Source of the DNA: Desulfobacter vibrioformis DSM 8776
GTDB lineage: Bacteria; Desulfobacterota; Desulfobacteria; Desulfobacterales; Desulfobacteraceae
Direction: 5' to 3'
DNA length: 64,000 bases
Assembly (NCBI RefSeq): GCF_000745975.1
Contig: NZ_JQKJ01000016.1
Coordinates: forward strand, 1-64,000
The position numbers and the translations under genes were made by a program. How positions within the stretch are numbered: position 1 is the first letter of the stretch; each line of letters starts with the position of its first letter. The notes below the pieces were generated by a model, which was not told where the DNA came from, searched no databases, and saw only the letters and a program-made list of their open reading frames with translations. Of this stretch, positions 25,624 through 33,729 are shown piece by piece.

Positions 25624-26886
25624 AATCAACCGTTCCCCATTACACGCCCGGGCAGCCCGGTCAAACCCGTCCAGGCTGTCCTCCAGGGACTGGGCCAGCA
25701 GGGTACCTGCCGTGTACGCATTTGAATCACCCTGGTTCTCTACCGCACACAGCACATCCATGATGCTCATGCACTCAATATCCATGGCCGGGGTGTACCC
25801 GGTTGTATTGCCTTCAAGATTCACTGAATACAAAATGCCTGCATCCATAAGAATCTCCAGAAGGTGATGTACAATGGTTAAGGGCAGATTCAGTTCCCTT
25901 GCGATACGGGTATCTGTGGCCGGGGGCTTTTTTTCGGCAAAACGCCGGACACATCCTTTGACAATCTCGAGCATGGCAAGTTTTCTGGCCCGAATGCTCA
26001 TGGCAGTCAACGTCAGATCCGGGGTTCTTGCATTTTCAGTGTTTTCCCACTCAAAGGCGATTTCCGCCCCGTAGAGCAGTACCCCCCAGGAAATCTGCAA
26101 CCAGATCAGAAACATGGGTAATGCGGCAAAACTGCCATAAATGGCATTGTAACCTGTGACAAAAACCTGAAACTTTAAAAACGCAGTCTGGATAATCTGA
26201 AACAGGGTGCCGGCAAACACCGCCCCTGCGGCGGCAGCCTTGAAATTTACCTTTTTATGAGGCATGATCACATAAAAAAACATGAACAGCGACCAGGTGA
26301 CCACATAGGGCACGACATGGATGAAAAAAGAGAGAATGCCTTTAATATCAATGGGAACGCCAAGATAGACCCAGAAAGATTCCAGGCGGGGAATCATGAA
26401 TAAATTCACGGATCCGGACAAAATGCCCAAAAGCCATGCTGCCAGGGCAATGGTCAGATAATCGGTGAATTTTCTGATCAAAGGCCTGCCATCCCTGATC
26501 CACCAGATACAGTTGAATGTGCCTTCGATATGAAACATCAGCTTAATCAGGGAATATAAAAGAAGCAGAACGCCAAGCACGGCCATAAGCCCTCCCTGGG
26601 TTTTCTCCAGCAGATTGTTGGTGAAAACCAGAATATTCTGGACAATCTCCTCACGGCCCTCAAACAAAGACATCACCTCAGCCTCAAGGAACTGCTGGAA
26701 CCCGAAGCCCTTGGCAATCCCAAAGGCCATGGCCATGACCGGCACGATGCTGTAAAGGGTGTACAGGCTCAAGGCAGATGCCCGCAGCGCACAGTTGTCC
26801 CGTTGATATCCCTTGCCAGCCCTGTAAAGCACCCGAATGGCCTTGGCCCGAAATTGGGCGAATGAAAAGGAGATCCTCTGCTTCAT
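25612..26886 (-). CDS. YihY/BrkB-family inner membrane protein with C-terminal winged helix
   Basis: About 424 residues. The N-terminal two thirds match the BrkB/YihY family: NCALRASALSLYTLYSIVPVMAMAFGIAKGFG, six membrane helices, and GYNAIYGSFAALPMFLIWLQISWGVLLYGAEIAFEWE. The C-terminal part (DTRIARELNLPLTIVHHLLEILMDAGIL) looks like a winged-helix module, an extension seen in some family members. Often labelled ribonuclease BN, but the family is a membrane protein of unclear role. I use ATG 26884-26886, which forms an ATGA overlap with the upstream epimerase stop; an in-frame ATG at 26901 is the alternative. A hairpin covers the stop codon. Confidence 0.88.
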   Translation of the reverse strand: MKQRISFSFAQFRAKAIRVLYRAGKGYQRDNCALRASALSLYTLYSIVPVMAMAFGIAKGFGFQQFLEAEVMSLFEGREEIVQNILVFTNNLLEKTQGGLMAVLGVLLLLYSLIKLMFHIEGTFNCIWWIRDGRPLIRKFTDYLTIALAAWLLGILSGSVNLFMIPRLESFWVYLGVPIDIKGILSFFIHVVPYVVTWSLFMFFYVIMPHKKVNFKAAAAGAVFAGTLFQIIQTAFLKFQVFVTGYNAIYGSFAALPMFLIWLQISWGVLLYGAEIAFEWENTENARTPDLTLTAMSIRARKLAMLEIVKGCVRRFAEKKPPATDTRIARELNLPLTIVHHLLEILMDAGILYSVNLEGNTTGYTPAMDIECMSIMDVLCAVENQGDSNAYTAGTLLAQSLEDSLDGFDRAARACNGERLIKDI

Positions 26887-27875
26887 TTCCGGTTCAACCA
26901 TGCCTTCAGGCGTTTTAAGCCTTCCTGGGTGGAGATCTTTGGCACATAACCCAGGTCATTTTTTGCCCGGCTGATATCAAACCAGTGGGAGGTGGCAAGT
27001 TCCCTTGCCGCAAACCGGGTCATGGGTGGATCCTTTTTAATACCCAAGGTCCGGTAAATGAATTCAAAGAGCCACCCGGCCGCATAAGCGGTGTTCCCGG
27101 ACACATGCCCTTTAATGGGCGGCAGGCCTGCGGCTGCCAGAAAAGCATTGGCCAGGGTCCATTTGGACATGGGTTCATCCTGGCTGATAAAATATATGTT
27201 GCCGGACAGATCAGGATTCAGGGACAGCTTTTCAGCGGCCAGGATATGTGCGTCAGCCGCATTATCCACATAAATGGTATCCACAAGATCCGTATCCGGG
27301 CCGATGATTTTCAGCCGGGATGCCCTTCTGATAATGCCGGGTACCAGGTGGTTGTCTTCCGGTCCCCATATCAGATGGGGCCGTAAAATGATTACGGAAA
27401 GTCCCTGCCCCGCAGCTTTAATTATCTCTTTTTCCGCCAGGGCCTTGGTTTCAGGATAGGGGGCCAGATATTTATCCGGATAGGGAACCCGCTCATTGGC
27501 CCCGTGCATATCCTTGTCATCAAACACCACCGAAGGCGAACTGGTGTGAATCAGCTGCCCAACCTTATTTTTCATGCAGGCTTCAATAACATGCACGGTT
27601 CCGGTCACATTAATGCGAAAATATTCATCATAAGCACCCCAGATCCCGGGTTTTGCCGCCGTATGAAACACGGTGTTCATGCCTTTTAAGGCATGTGTCA
27701 CAGCATTGATGTCGGCCAGGTCTCCCTGGATCTGGGAAACCCCCAGTTGATCCAGCGCTGGATACCAGGACCGGGAGAATGAAAAAACAGTTTCTCCTTT
27801 ATCCACAAGTTTTCTGACCAGGGCCCTGCCCAGGAACCCGCCGCCGCCGGTAACCAGAATATTTCCCAGACTCAT
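26883..27875 (-). CDS. NAD(P)-dependent epimerase/dehydratase (3-beta-HSD/OleD-like)
   Basis: A 330-residue extended short-chain dehydrogenase. The Rossmann motif is ILVTGGGGFLG near residue 5, the active-site pair is Y-x3-K in YPETKALAEK, and the middle has IHTSSPSVVFD, RPHLIWGP and DNAADAHILAAEKL, the pattern of the 3-beta-hydroxysteroid dehydrogenase/OleD branch that oxidises or reduces hydroxy/keto groups on lipid-like substrates. No olefin-synthesis partners (OleA, OleC) occur in the window, so the substrate is open. The stop overlaps the brkB start (ATGA), so the two are co-translated. The tRNA-Gly gene lies divergently upstream. Confidence 0.85.
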   Translation of the reverse strand: MSLGNILVTGGGGFLGRALVRKLVDKGETVFSFSRSWYPALDQLGVSQIQGDLADINAVTHALKGMNTVFHTAAKPGIWGAYDEYFRINVTGTVHVIEACMKNKVGQLIHTSSPSVVFDDKDMHGANERVPYPDKYLAPYPETKALAEKEIIKAAGQGLSVIILRPHLIWGPEDNHLVPGIIRRASRLKIIGPDTDLVDTIYVDNAADAHILAAEKLSLNPDLSGNIYFISQDEPMSKWTLANAFLAAAGLPPIKGHVSGNTAYAAGWLFEFIYRTLGIKKDPPMTRFAARELATSHWFDISRAKNDLGYVPKISTQEGLKRLKAWLNRK

Positions 27876-27931
27876 TTTACCGTTACCACCTGTATATCCA
27901 AAATTTTATAAAATAGCTGTTAAATCTTTGC

Positions 27932-27958
27932 TTGACAAGTCGCAGTTTTTTTTATAAA
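27932..27958 (+). promoter_or_regulatory. Sigma70-like promoter of the tRNA-Gly gene
   Basis: TTGACA at 27932-27937 and TATAAA at 27953-27958, spacing 15 bases, 22 bases before the tRNA. The -35 box is perfect; the spacing is slightly short. Confidence 0.6.
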
Positions 27959-27980
27959 AGTGATCTCGTTTTTCAGCTGA

Positions 27981-28055
27981 GCGGGAATAACTCAGTGGTA
28001 GAGTGCGACCTTGCCAAGGTCGAAGTCGCGGGTTCGACTCCCGTTTCCCGCTCCA
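27981..28055 (+). tRNA. tRNA-Gly (anticodon GCC)
   Basis: Acceptor arm GCGGGAA pairs with TTCCCGC, discriminator T, encoded CCA at 28053-28055. The D arm is CTCAGTGGTAGAG, the anticodon stem-loop CGACCTTGCCAAGGTCG with anticodon GCC, and the T arm GCGGGTTCGACTCCCGT. All arms pair without mismatch. Confidence 0.97.
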
Positions 28056-28224
28056 TCTTTTTTTAAATCCATTTAAAAATCCGGCCCGTTAAAATTCAAT
28101 TTTACACCCAGATTATTCTTGTGTGAAAATTCATATACATTTTAAATATTCTTTTTACCAAGATATAGTACATTCTATTCTCATCAATTGCTTAATAAAT
28201 ACAGATTTCACATACCACAGACAT

Positions 28225-28262
28225 AAAAAAAAGGCCATGGAAACCACTGAAGGTATGCCTTT
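28225..28262 (-). terminator. Possible minus-strand intrinsic terminator
   Basis: On the minus strand AAGGC...GCCTT with a weaker inner stem is followed by eight T. The nearest minus-strand genes are ammA-trpR-like (29776-28923), so it would stop read-through running antisense to the Nudix gene. The stem is short. Confidence 0.4.
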
Positions 28263-28324
28263 GGAAACATTTATGTTACAACCGGCCCATTATTATTAAT
28301 TCATACAAACTTTGGAAAATAATT

Positions 28325-28948
28325 ATGAGCAAAAAACAAGAACAGGTCTTGTGCATTGACCGTGAAACCCTTCCCGCATCCTGGGTAACCCAGAGAACAG
28401 TTCTCCCAATGAATTTTTCCACGTTTGCCGCCACATGCGCCCAAGCTAATTTTTCCTTTGTCCGCCGGGTCATTGCTGAAGAAGACAGACAAAAAAAACA
28501 GATCATTCCGTATATTCTTTTACAGACAGCTGACGGCGGCAGGACAGCGTCCTACAACAGGCAGGGCAGCGAAAAACGGCTCCATGACCTGTGGTCCATC
28601 GGGATCGGCGGCCATATCAACCCCGGGGATAAGACCATGGAGGCAGACAGTTTTGAAAACATTTTAACAAACGGCATGCAAAGAGAACTGGATGAGGAAC
28701 TGATCCGGCGGGTTTCCAGTGACCCCATTGAATTCATCGGCATCATCAGTGAAGATATCACGCCGGTGGGCAGCGTTCACCTGGGCGCTGTCTTTCTGAT
28801 CCGGACACAGCAGCCGGAAGGCTATCTGCCCGGGGATGAATTGCACAGCTTTACCTGGCATGCAACACAAACGCTCTCACAACTGAACCTGGAACTGTGG
28901 TCCGAGCTGGCCCTGGAACTTGTCAATTCCTTGAATCCAGCACTTTAA
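28325..28948 (+). CDS. Nudix-type hydrolase-like protein
   Basis: A 207-residue cytoplasmic protein. The segment GIGGHINPGD, then a stretch of about 20 residues, then GMQRELDEEL matches a Nudix box (GX5EX7REUXEEXGU) with an insertion: the REL-EE metal-binding core is present, while the spacing from the first Gly is longer than canonical. Such proteins hydrolyse nucleoside diphosphates linked to another group. A related group is annotated only as phosphoesterase. The N-terminal region (PASWVTQRTVLPMNFSTF) is not recognised. Start ATG 28325 behind GGAAAA. The 3' end overlaps the convergent TrpR-like gene by 26 bases. Confidence 0.7.
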   Translation: MSKKQEQVLCIDRETLPASWVTQRTVLPMNFSTFAATCAQANFSFVRRVIAEEDRQKKQIIPYILLQTADGGRTASYNRQGSEKRLHDLWSIGIGGHINPGDKTMEADSFENILTNGMQRELDEELIRRVSSDPIEFIGIISEDITPVGSVHLGAVFLIRTQQPEGYLPGDELHSFTWHATQTLSQLNLELWSELALELVNSLNPAL

Positions 28949-29189
28949 GTGCAATGGAACCTTTTTTTTTCAGCACCTTTGATCCCCTTGTGATTTTACA
29001 CAGGCTGATGCCGTATTTCTCAGCGATTTTCCGCTGGGTCATACCCGCATGCAGATCTTTTAAAAGCTTCCAGCGCAAGGAAAGATCCGAAAGCTCCGCA
29101 GGTGTAAAAATTTCATCAAAAAAATGTTCCAGTTCATCCATAGTGTTAATGGATAAAATGACTTCCAGTAATTCCTGATCTATACGCAT
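28923..29189 (-). CDS. TrpR/YerC-type DNA-binding regulator
   Basis: Eighty-eight residues, all helical, matching the Trp-repressor fold: FTPAELSDLSLRWKLLKDLHAGMTQRKIAEKYGISLCKITRGSKVL, with the helix-turn-helix in TQRKIAEKYGIS. It could be a true tryptophan repressor or a YerC/YecD-type relative; no trp genes are in the window to decide. The ATG lies 24 bases downstream of the AMMECR1 stop, so both share a transcript. Its 3' end runs convergently into the Nudix gene. Confidence 0.85.
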   Translation of the reverse strand: MRIDQELLEVILSINTMDELEHFFDEIFTPAELSDLSLRWKLLKDLHAGMTQRKIAEKYGISLCKITRGSKVLKKKGSIALKVLDSRN

Positions 29190-29212
29190 AAATTTTTCTG
29201 CACCCTGCAGTA

Positions 29213-29776
29213 TTATTCCTTTTCACAAAACATATGAACCCTGTAAGTATGAATGGTCAGGCTGCCTGTGGTCCATTCATCGGCATCAAGCCCGGCTTTG
29301 ATGCACAACTGGGATAAAAAAGAAGGGGGGTCAGGCAATTGCTGCCATACCTGGGGAAGAAAGGTGGCTTGTCTGCTTCCTTTTTTTATAATAACGCCAT
29401 CCTTGAAAGGCACAAGTCTTTGAACCAACTCTTTTGACGTACGGTATTCAAATTTTTCAGGCAAGGACAAAAGACTGATCTCCAGATCCACCTGGTCAAA
29501 CTCATCCCTGGCAAGGGGTGCAAACCGGGAATCTTTAAAAGCAGCAAGCCTTGCGGTTTCACCAACCCCTGTTTTCAAGGGTTCAACCGGTTCAATGACA
29601 CCAACACATCCTCTTAATGCACCGTTTTTATGCAGGGTCACAAACAAACCCTGCTTGATTTCCAAAAAAGGCTGATTTAAATCAATTTGTGTTTCATCCA
29701 CAGGAAGGCCAAGTTTTTCAGCAATACTGATGCGAGCCATTTTCAGCAGCATCTGCCCTTGTTTGTCACTAATCAT
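29213..29776 (-). CDS. AMMECR1-domain protein (AmmeMemoRadiSam system protein A)
   Basis: A 187-residue cytoplasmic protein of the AMMECR1 family. The hallmark LRGCVG occurs in NGALRGCVGVIEP, followed by AFKDSRFAPLARDEFDQVDLEISLLS and VPFKDGVIIKKGSRQATFLPQVW. In many anaerobes and archaea the family occurs with a Memo-like dioxygenase fold protein and a radical-SAM protein; neither neighbour is present here, although the radical-SAM gene at 48989 is of a different class. Biochemical role unresolved in the family. The gene leads a two-gene unit with the TrpR-like regulator. Confidence 0.88.
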   Translation of the reverse strand: MISDKQGQMLLKMARISIAEKLGLPVDETQIDLNQPFLEIKQGLFVTLHKNGALRGCVGVIEPVEPLKTGVGETARLAAFKDSRFAPLARDEFDQVDLEISLLSLPEKFEYRTSKELVQRLVPFKDGVIIKKGSRQATFLPQVWQQLPDPPSFLSQLCIKAGLDADEWTTGSLTIHTYRVHMFCEKE

Positions 29777-29997
29777 TTATCCTGCATCCTTATCATAAAA
29801 GAATTTAGAAAGAATCCGACGGAAATAAGCGCAAATATATTTTTTAAAACCCAACAATTCGTGGAACAATTGAATTCTGGATAATAAATTTCCAATTTTT
29901 ATATCAATTCTACATAACTCGATTTGACTTAAATATCTTTCTAAACTATCGTAGATCTTAATTGGTATGGTAGACTTGAAACATTTGAAGTCAATTC

Positions 29998-30033
29998 AAG
30001 GCCACCGGTCAAGGCCACCGGTCAAGTCCACCG
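29998..30033. repeat. Tandem 13-bp repeat
   Basis: AAGGCCACCGGTC occurs twice in tandem (29998-30010, 30011-30023) and is followed by a third, partial unit AAGTCCACCG. It lies about 45 bases upstream of the small gene at 30077, in a 300-base gap that otherwise shows nothing. Confidence 0.8.
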
Positions 30034-30076
30034 AAAGAATTAACAACAATCTAATAGAGATCGTTATTGGTGATAA

Positions 30077-30376
30077 ATGACTGTTATTGACCAGAAACTT
30101 GTGAACAAACTAATAGAAAACGGGGTGGAAGCAGCCTTAATCCCCGGGTTTATTCGCAGTCTGGCCAATGCCTTTCTGATCAACCCCAACATGTCCTACT
30201 GCCAGGCTCTTAAACGCCTTAAATATCTGGGCTGGGAAGACATTGACATTGATTATCACACATTCTCCCTGGCGGTGAATGTCCTTGAGACCAAAGGGTT
30301 GAGCCGTCTTAAGTACAAATCCGCTCCCTGGTACTTATCCAGTTTTAATGCCAGACAATCTCCGACGATTTATTAG
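30077..30376 (+). CDS. Conserved hypothetical protein, 99 aa
   Basis: ATG 30077, weak leader GGTGATAA. The protein is mainly helical: VNKLIENGVEAALIPGFIRSLANAFLINPNMSYCQALKRLKYLGWEDIDIDYHTFSLAVNVLE. The pattern 'IPGFIRSLANAF-INPNMSYCQA--RL-YLGW-D-DIDYHT--LA' looks like a conserved small domain of Desulfobacterota, but I cannot name it. No membrane segment or metal-binding motif. It is convergent with purB, with nine bases between the stop codons. Tandem 13-bp repeats precede it and could be an operator. Function unknown. Confidence 0.6.
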   Translation: MTVIDQKLVNKLIENGVEAALIPGFIRSLANAFLINPNMSYCQALKRLKYLGWEDIDIDYHTFSLAVNVLETKGLSRLKYKSAPWYLSSFNARQSPTIY

Positions 30377-30385
30377 AAGGGGCTG

Positions 30386-31771
30386 TTATTTTTTTGATTT
30401 TTCCTCAAAATACCTGTCCACCAGGGATTCGGCCAACCCCAGGTATGTCTGAGGTAAAAGAGCCCTCATACGTTCTTTCACTTCAGGCGGCACCTTTTCA
30501 AGCCCGTCCACAAACCGGGCCAAATCCTCTTTCTCAATTTTTCTGCCCCGGGTCAAATCTTTGAGCCGTTCATATGGATTATCCTCGCCATATACCCGCA
30601 TAACAGTCTGAAACGGTTCAGCCAGAAGTTCGGGGTTATCATCCAGATCCTTTTCAAGCATCTGCTGGTTTAAATCCACTTTTGACAGGCCTTTTATGGC
30701 ATTTTTCATCCCAATGGTAAAATACCCGAATACTGTGCCAAGGCTGCGCAGCACTGTACTGTCAGTCAAATCTCTCTGGAACCGGGATTTCTGCAGTTTA
30801 ACCGCCAGATGTTCCATCATGGAAATCGCAAGGCCCATATTCCCCTCACTGTTCTCAAAATCAATGGGGTTGACCTTATGGGGCATTGTGGATGATCCGG
30901 TTTCACCTGCCGCAATCCGCTGTTTAAAATATCCGAGACTGATATATCCCCACATGTCACGGTCGAAATCAATCATCACCGCCGCAGCCCGGACCATGGC
31001 ATGAAGAACCCTGGACAGGGCCGTATTTGGATTTATCTGGGTGGTGAATAAAATGGGTTCAAGAGACAAGTGATCCCGAATAAACCGTTCAGACGCGGCC
31101 ATCCAGTCAATTCCGGGAAACGCAAACACATGGGCGTTGTAATTGCCCGTGGCCCCGTTTATTTTCACCTGGATTTCAGTGCTTTCCAACACCTGGATTT
31201 CCTGGTTCAAACGCCAGGCAAAATTGATAAACTCCTTTCCCGGAGTCGTGGGGGTCGCAGGTTGCCCGTGGGTGCGGGACATCATTGGAATGCTTTTATA
31301 AACCAGGGCTTTTTTCTCAATCTCTGCCACAAAGGTTTTAAGCAGCTCAACCACCAGGGCCTTGCCTTTTTTAAGCATCAGCCCGTATGCTGTATTATTG
31401 ATATCTTCGGAAGTGCATGCAAAATGGACCCATTCCCGTATGGAGGCCAGTCCTGCCGCATCCAGTTTTTCCTTAATCAAATATTCCACGGCCTTTACAT
31501 CGTGGTTGGTCCGGAACTCTATCTCCTTGACCCTGAGCGCATAATCCTCATTAAAATCATTTATCAAAACATCCAGACCTGATAAATCTAAGGCGTGGCC
31601 GCCCTGTACAATCTCATGGACCTTTAAATCCGTTATCAGAAATTTCAGCCACTCAAGTTCAACGTGAACCCGGTGATGAATTAATCCGGATTCACTGAAA
31701 ATATGTGAAAGAACCCCGGTAAGATTTGCATAACGACCGTCTATGGGCGTGATGGATAACACCTGTGTCAT
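30386..31771 (-). CDS. purB: Adenylosuccinate lyase
   Basis: A 461-residue enzyme of the fumarase/aspartase superfamily that splits SAICAR to AICAR and adenylosuccinate to AMP, releasing fumarate, in purine synthesis. The superfamily signature GSSTMPHKVNPIDFEN is intact (mobile loop with catalytic Ser), and the usual opening LSITPIDGRYA and MMSRTHGQPATPTT (catalytic His) are present. The length matches the E. coli-type branch (about 456). Start ATG with AGAGAAAATG context (GGAGAG). It is monocistronic and divergent from the IHF gene. Confidence 0.96.
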   Translation of the reverse strand: MTQVLSITPIDGRYANLTGVLSHIFSESGLIHHRVHVELEWLKFLITDLKVHEIVQGGHALDLSGLDVLINDFNEDYALRVKEIEFRTNHDVKAVEYLIKEKLDAAGLASIREWVHFACTSEDINNTAYGLMLKKGKALVVELLKTFVAEIEKKALVYKSIPMMSRTHGQPATPTTPGKEFINFAWRLNQEIQVLESTEIQVKINGATGNYNAHVFAFPGIDWMAASERFIRDHLSLEPILFTTQINPNTALSRVLHAMVRAAAVMIDFDRDMWGYISLGYFKQRIAAGETGSSTMPHKVNPIDFENSEGNMGLAISMMEHLAVKLQKSRFQRDLTDSTVLRSLGTVFGYFTIGMKNAIKGLSKVDLNQQMLEKDLDDNPELLAEPFQTVMRVYGEDNPYERLKDLTRGRKIEKEDLARFVDGLEKVPPEVKERMRALLPQTYLGLAESLVDRYFEEKSKK

Positions 31772-31866
31772 TTTCTCTCCATTATGAATAAATAAAAAAT
31801 ACGGGTGTCATAATAGAACCATCATGTTGATTTTGCAATAAAATACAACAACCGATCATCCTTATC

Positions 31867-31896
31867 TTGACAATCTTGAAGGATTTAAAGTATTTT
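31867..31896 (+). promoter_or_regulatory. Sigma70-like promoter upstream of the IHF gene
   Basis: TTGACA at 31867-31872, then an 18-base spacer, then TATTTT at 31891-31896, about 65 bases before the start codon. Based on pattern only. Confidence 0.4.
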
Positions 31897-31961
31897 ACGA
31901 ACCTGTTTTTATTAATCTTTCAAGAAGCGAGCTTTGTGTGCCGCGGGAGTAAACAGTTATT

Positions 31962-32252
31962 ATGGCACTGACCAAAACGATTATTACAGAAAAAATACAA
32001 AATGAACTGGACCTGTCAAGAACCGTTGCCTACGATGTCATGGAAGAATTTCTCGAAATTATAAAAGAGACCATTGCAGGCGGTGAAGATATTATGATTT
32101 CAGGTTTCGGCAAATTTTGCGTCAATGAAAAAAAAGCAAGAAAGGGGCGCAACCCTGCAACAGATGAGGAAATGACGCTTTCAGCCAGACGGGTTGTCAC
32201 CTTTAAATGTTCCGGAAAACTTCGGGATTTGATTAATTCCAACGCCCGGTAA
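31962..32252 (+). CDS. IHF alpha-type / HU-family DNA-binding protein
   Basis: Ninety-six residues, the normal length. It starts MALTKTIITEKIQ like IhfA, has the dimerisation helices (LSRTVAYDVMEEFLEIIKETIAGGED), the IMISGFGKF turn and the DNA-clamping arm ARKGRNPATDEEM with the conserved Pro that intercalates in the minor groove, and ends in VVTFKCSGKLRDLIN. It bends DNA in nucleoid organisation and at promoters. RBS GGGAG lies about ten bases upstream. The broken M48 protease gene follows after five bases. A deleted paralogue is at 293-475. Confidence 0.9.
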   Translation: MALTKTIITEKIQNELDLSRTVAYDVMEEFLEIIKETIAGGEDIMISGFGKFCVNEKKARKGRNPATDEEMTLSARRVVTFKCSGKLRDLINSNAR

Positions 32253-32257
32253 AATTA

Positions 32258-32854
32258 ATGTTTTTATCTGACCAGACGATCACCAACATTATTCTTGTTA
32301 CGCTCATTGTTGATTTTATAATGAATTATGTGGCTGATCGTCTGAACATCAGCAGGCTGACGACCCACCTGCCTGAAGAATTTTCAGATGTGTATGACAG
32401 AAAAAGGTATAAACAGTCCCAGCAGTATCTTAAGGCCACCACCCGATTGGGTACGGTCACGTCGACCATTGATCTTGGTATTCTTTTAGCGTTCTGGTTT
32501 TCGGGCGGGTTCGGTGCCCTGGACAATTTTGTCCGGGAAACCGGATGGTCTTCCATGGGGTGCGGACTTTTATTCATCGGTATCCTTGCAGGATGCAAAT
32601 TCATTATATCCCTGCCCTTTTCCATCTATTCCACCTTTGTCATTGAAGAGAAATTCGGTTTTAATAAAACCACACCCAAACTTTTTGTTCTGGATCTGAT
32701 CAAATCCATGATGCTGTCCCTGGCCCTGGGCATCCCGTTGCTGTCTGCCATATTCTGGTTTCTGGAAAGCACGGGGTCCTGGGCCTGGATGATCTGCTGG
32801 GGTGTGACCACAGGTTTTATTGTCCCAATCGGTAGTAAAAACTATGGACTTTAG
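32258..32854 (+). pseudogene. STE24-type M48 metalloprotease, N-terminal half (interrupted)
   Basis: This frame supplies the N-terminal membrane half of a CAAX-protease/STE24 family protein: a helix-rich start (TITNIILVTLIVDFIMNYVADRLN), then LPEEFSDVYDRKRYKQSQQYLKATTRLG and STFVIEEKFGFNKTTPKLFVLDLIK, both typical of STE24. The homology ends at CWGVTTGF (about 32818); the following residues VPIGSKNYGL come from inserted palindromic DNA and the frame then stops. The remainder of the protease, including the zinc site, is at 33027-33725 in another frame. The native protein would be about 415 residues. Confidence 0.8.
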
Positions 32855-33026
32855 TCCAAGACTTTTAGTGCATTATTTTTATAGGCATTAAGGGGCATGC
32901 TACGGATTTCGGTTCTTAGTTCTTGTAGCCGTATAAAAATGATCCGCGCAGCGGTACCTTAGATCAGCGACTTTCAGTCGCAACGGGCTTTAGCCCGCCA
33001 TTCTATGGACTTTCAGTCCATAGTGG
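32820..33026. repeat. Palindrome-rich insertion inside the protease gene
   Basis: About 205 bases with no coding sense separate the two protease halves. They contain a series of perfect or near-perfect hairpins with TTTA or TTTCA loops: GGACTTTAGTCC (32846-32857), GCGACTTTCAGTCGC (32967-32981), CGGGCTTTAGCCCG (32984-32997) and CTATGGACTTTCAGTCCATAG with 21 bases at 33003-33023 (arms CTATGGAC/GTCCATAG), plus TACGG/CCGTA at 32901-32933. GGTT occurs at both edges (32814-32817; 33025-33028), which might be a target duplication. Confidence 0.75.
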
Positions 33027-33725
33027 TTGAATCTGGCGGTGCAATACATTGTTCCCTCATGGATCATGCCCTTGTTCAATAAGTTCACTCCCCTTGCAGA
33101 CGGTGAGTTAAAGGACAAACTTTTTGCCTACGCAAAAACCATTGATTTTCCTTTGACCCGGGTCTTTGTCATGGACGGATCCAAACGAAGCACCAAGTCC
33201 AATGCGTTTTTTACAGGTTTTGGAAAAAACAAACGCATTGTGCTGTTTGACACCTTGATCAACGCCCATACCCCGGACGAACTTCTGGCCGTACTTGCCC
33301 ACGAAATGGGACATTTCAAAAAAAAACATATCCAGCGCCGTCTGATTTTCGGCATTCTTCAGATGGGGGTTATTTTTTACCTTCTGTCTTTATTCATCAG
33401 CCAGCAAAGCCTTTTCACGGCATTTTATGTGGATACGCCGTCCATATATGCCGGCCTGATTTTTTTCAGTATTCTTTTTTCCCCGGTTGATCTGGTCATC
33501 TCCATTATCATGCAGTTCTTCTCAAGAAAGGATGAGTACCAAGCAGACCGGTTTGCCGCGTTGACGACAAAAAAGGCCGGGGCCTTGATAACGGCTTTAA
33601 AAAAACTCAGTGCCGATAATCTTGCCAACCTTACCCCCCACCCCTTTTATGTGTTTTTAAATTACTCTCACCCGCCACTGGCCCAGCGTGTTGCAGCCAT
33701 GGAAAAAATTAAAGGCATGGTCTGA
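33027..33725 (+). pseudogene. STE24-type M48 metalloprotease, C-terminal catalytic half (interrupted)
   Basis: The C-terminal 232 residues of the same protease resume with LAVQYIVPSWIMPLFNKFTPLADGELK. The zinc motif HEMGH (in LAHEMGHFKKKH) and the distal ligand region EYQADRFAA are intact, as are two membrane helices and the SHPPLAQRVAAM end. The only available start is a TTG without a ribosome binding site, placed right at the edge of the palindromic insertion, so independent translation of an active soluble-side fragment is unlikely but not excluded. The gene is followed after four bases by the phosphoesterase gene. Confidence 0.8.
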
Positions 33726-33729
33726 TATC

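Noticed and set aside
28276-28506. Minus-strand frame overlapping the Nudix start
   Set aside because: Opposite strand of a supported gene; no family resemblance.
29998-30033. Possible CRISPR array
   Set aside because: Units are directly adjacent 13-mers without spacers; no cas genes in the window.
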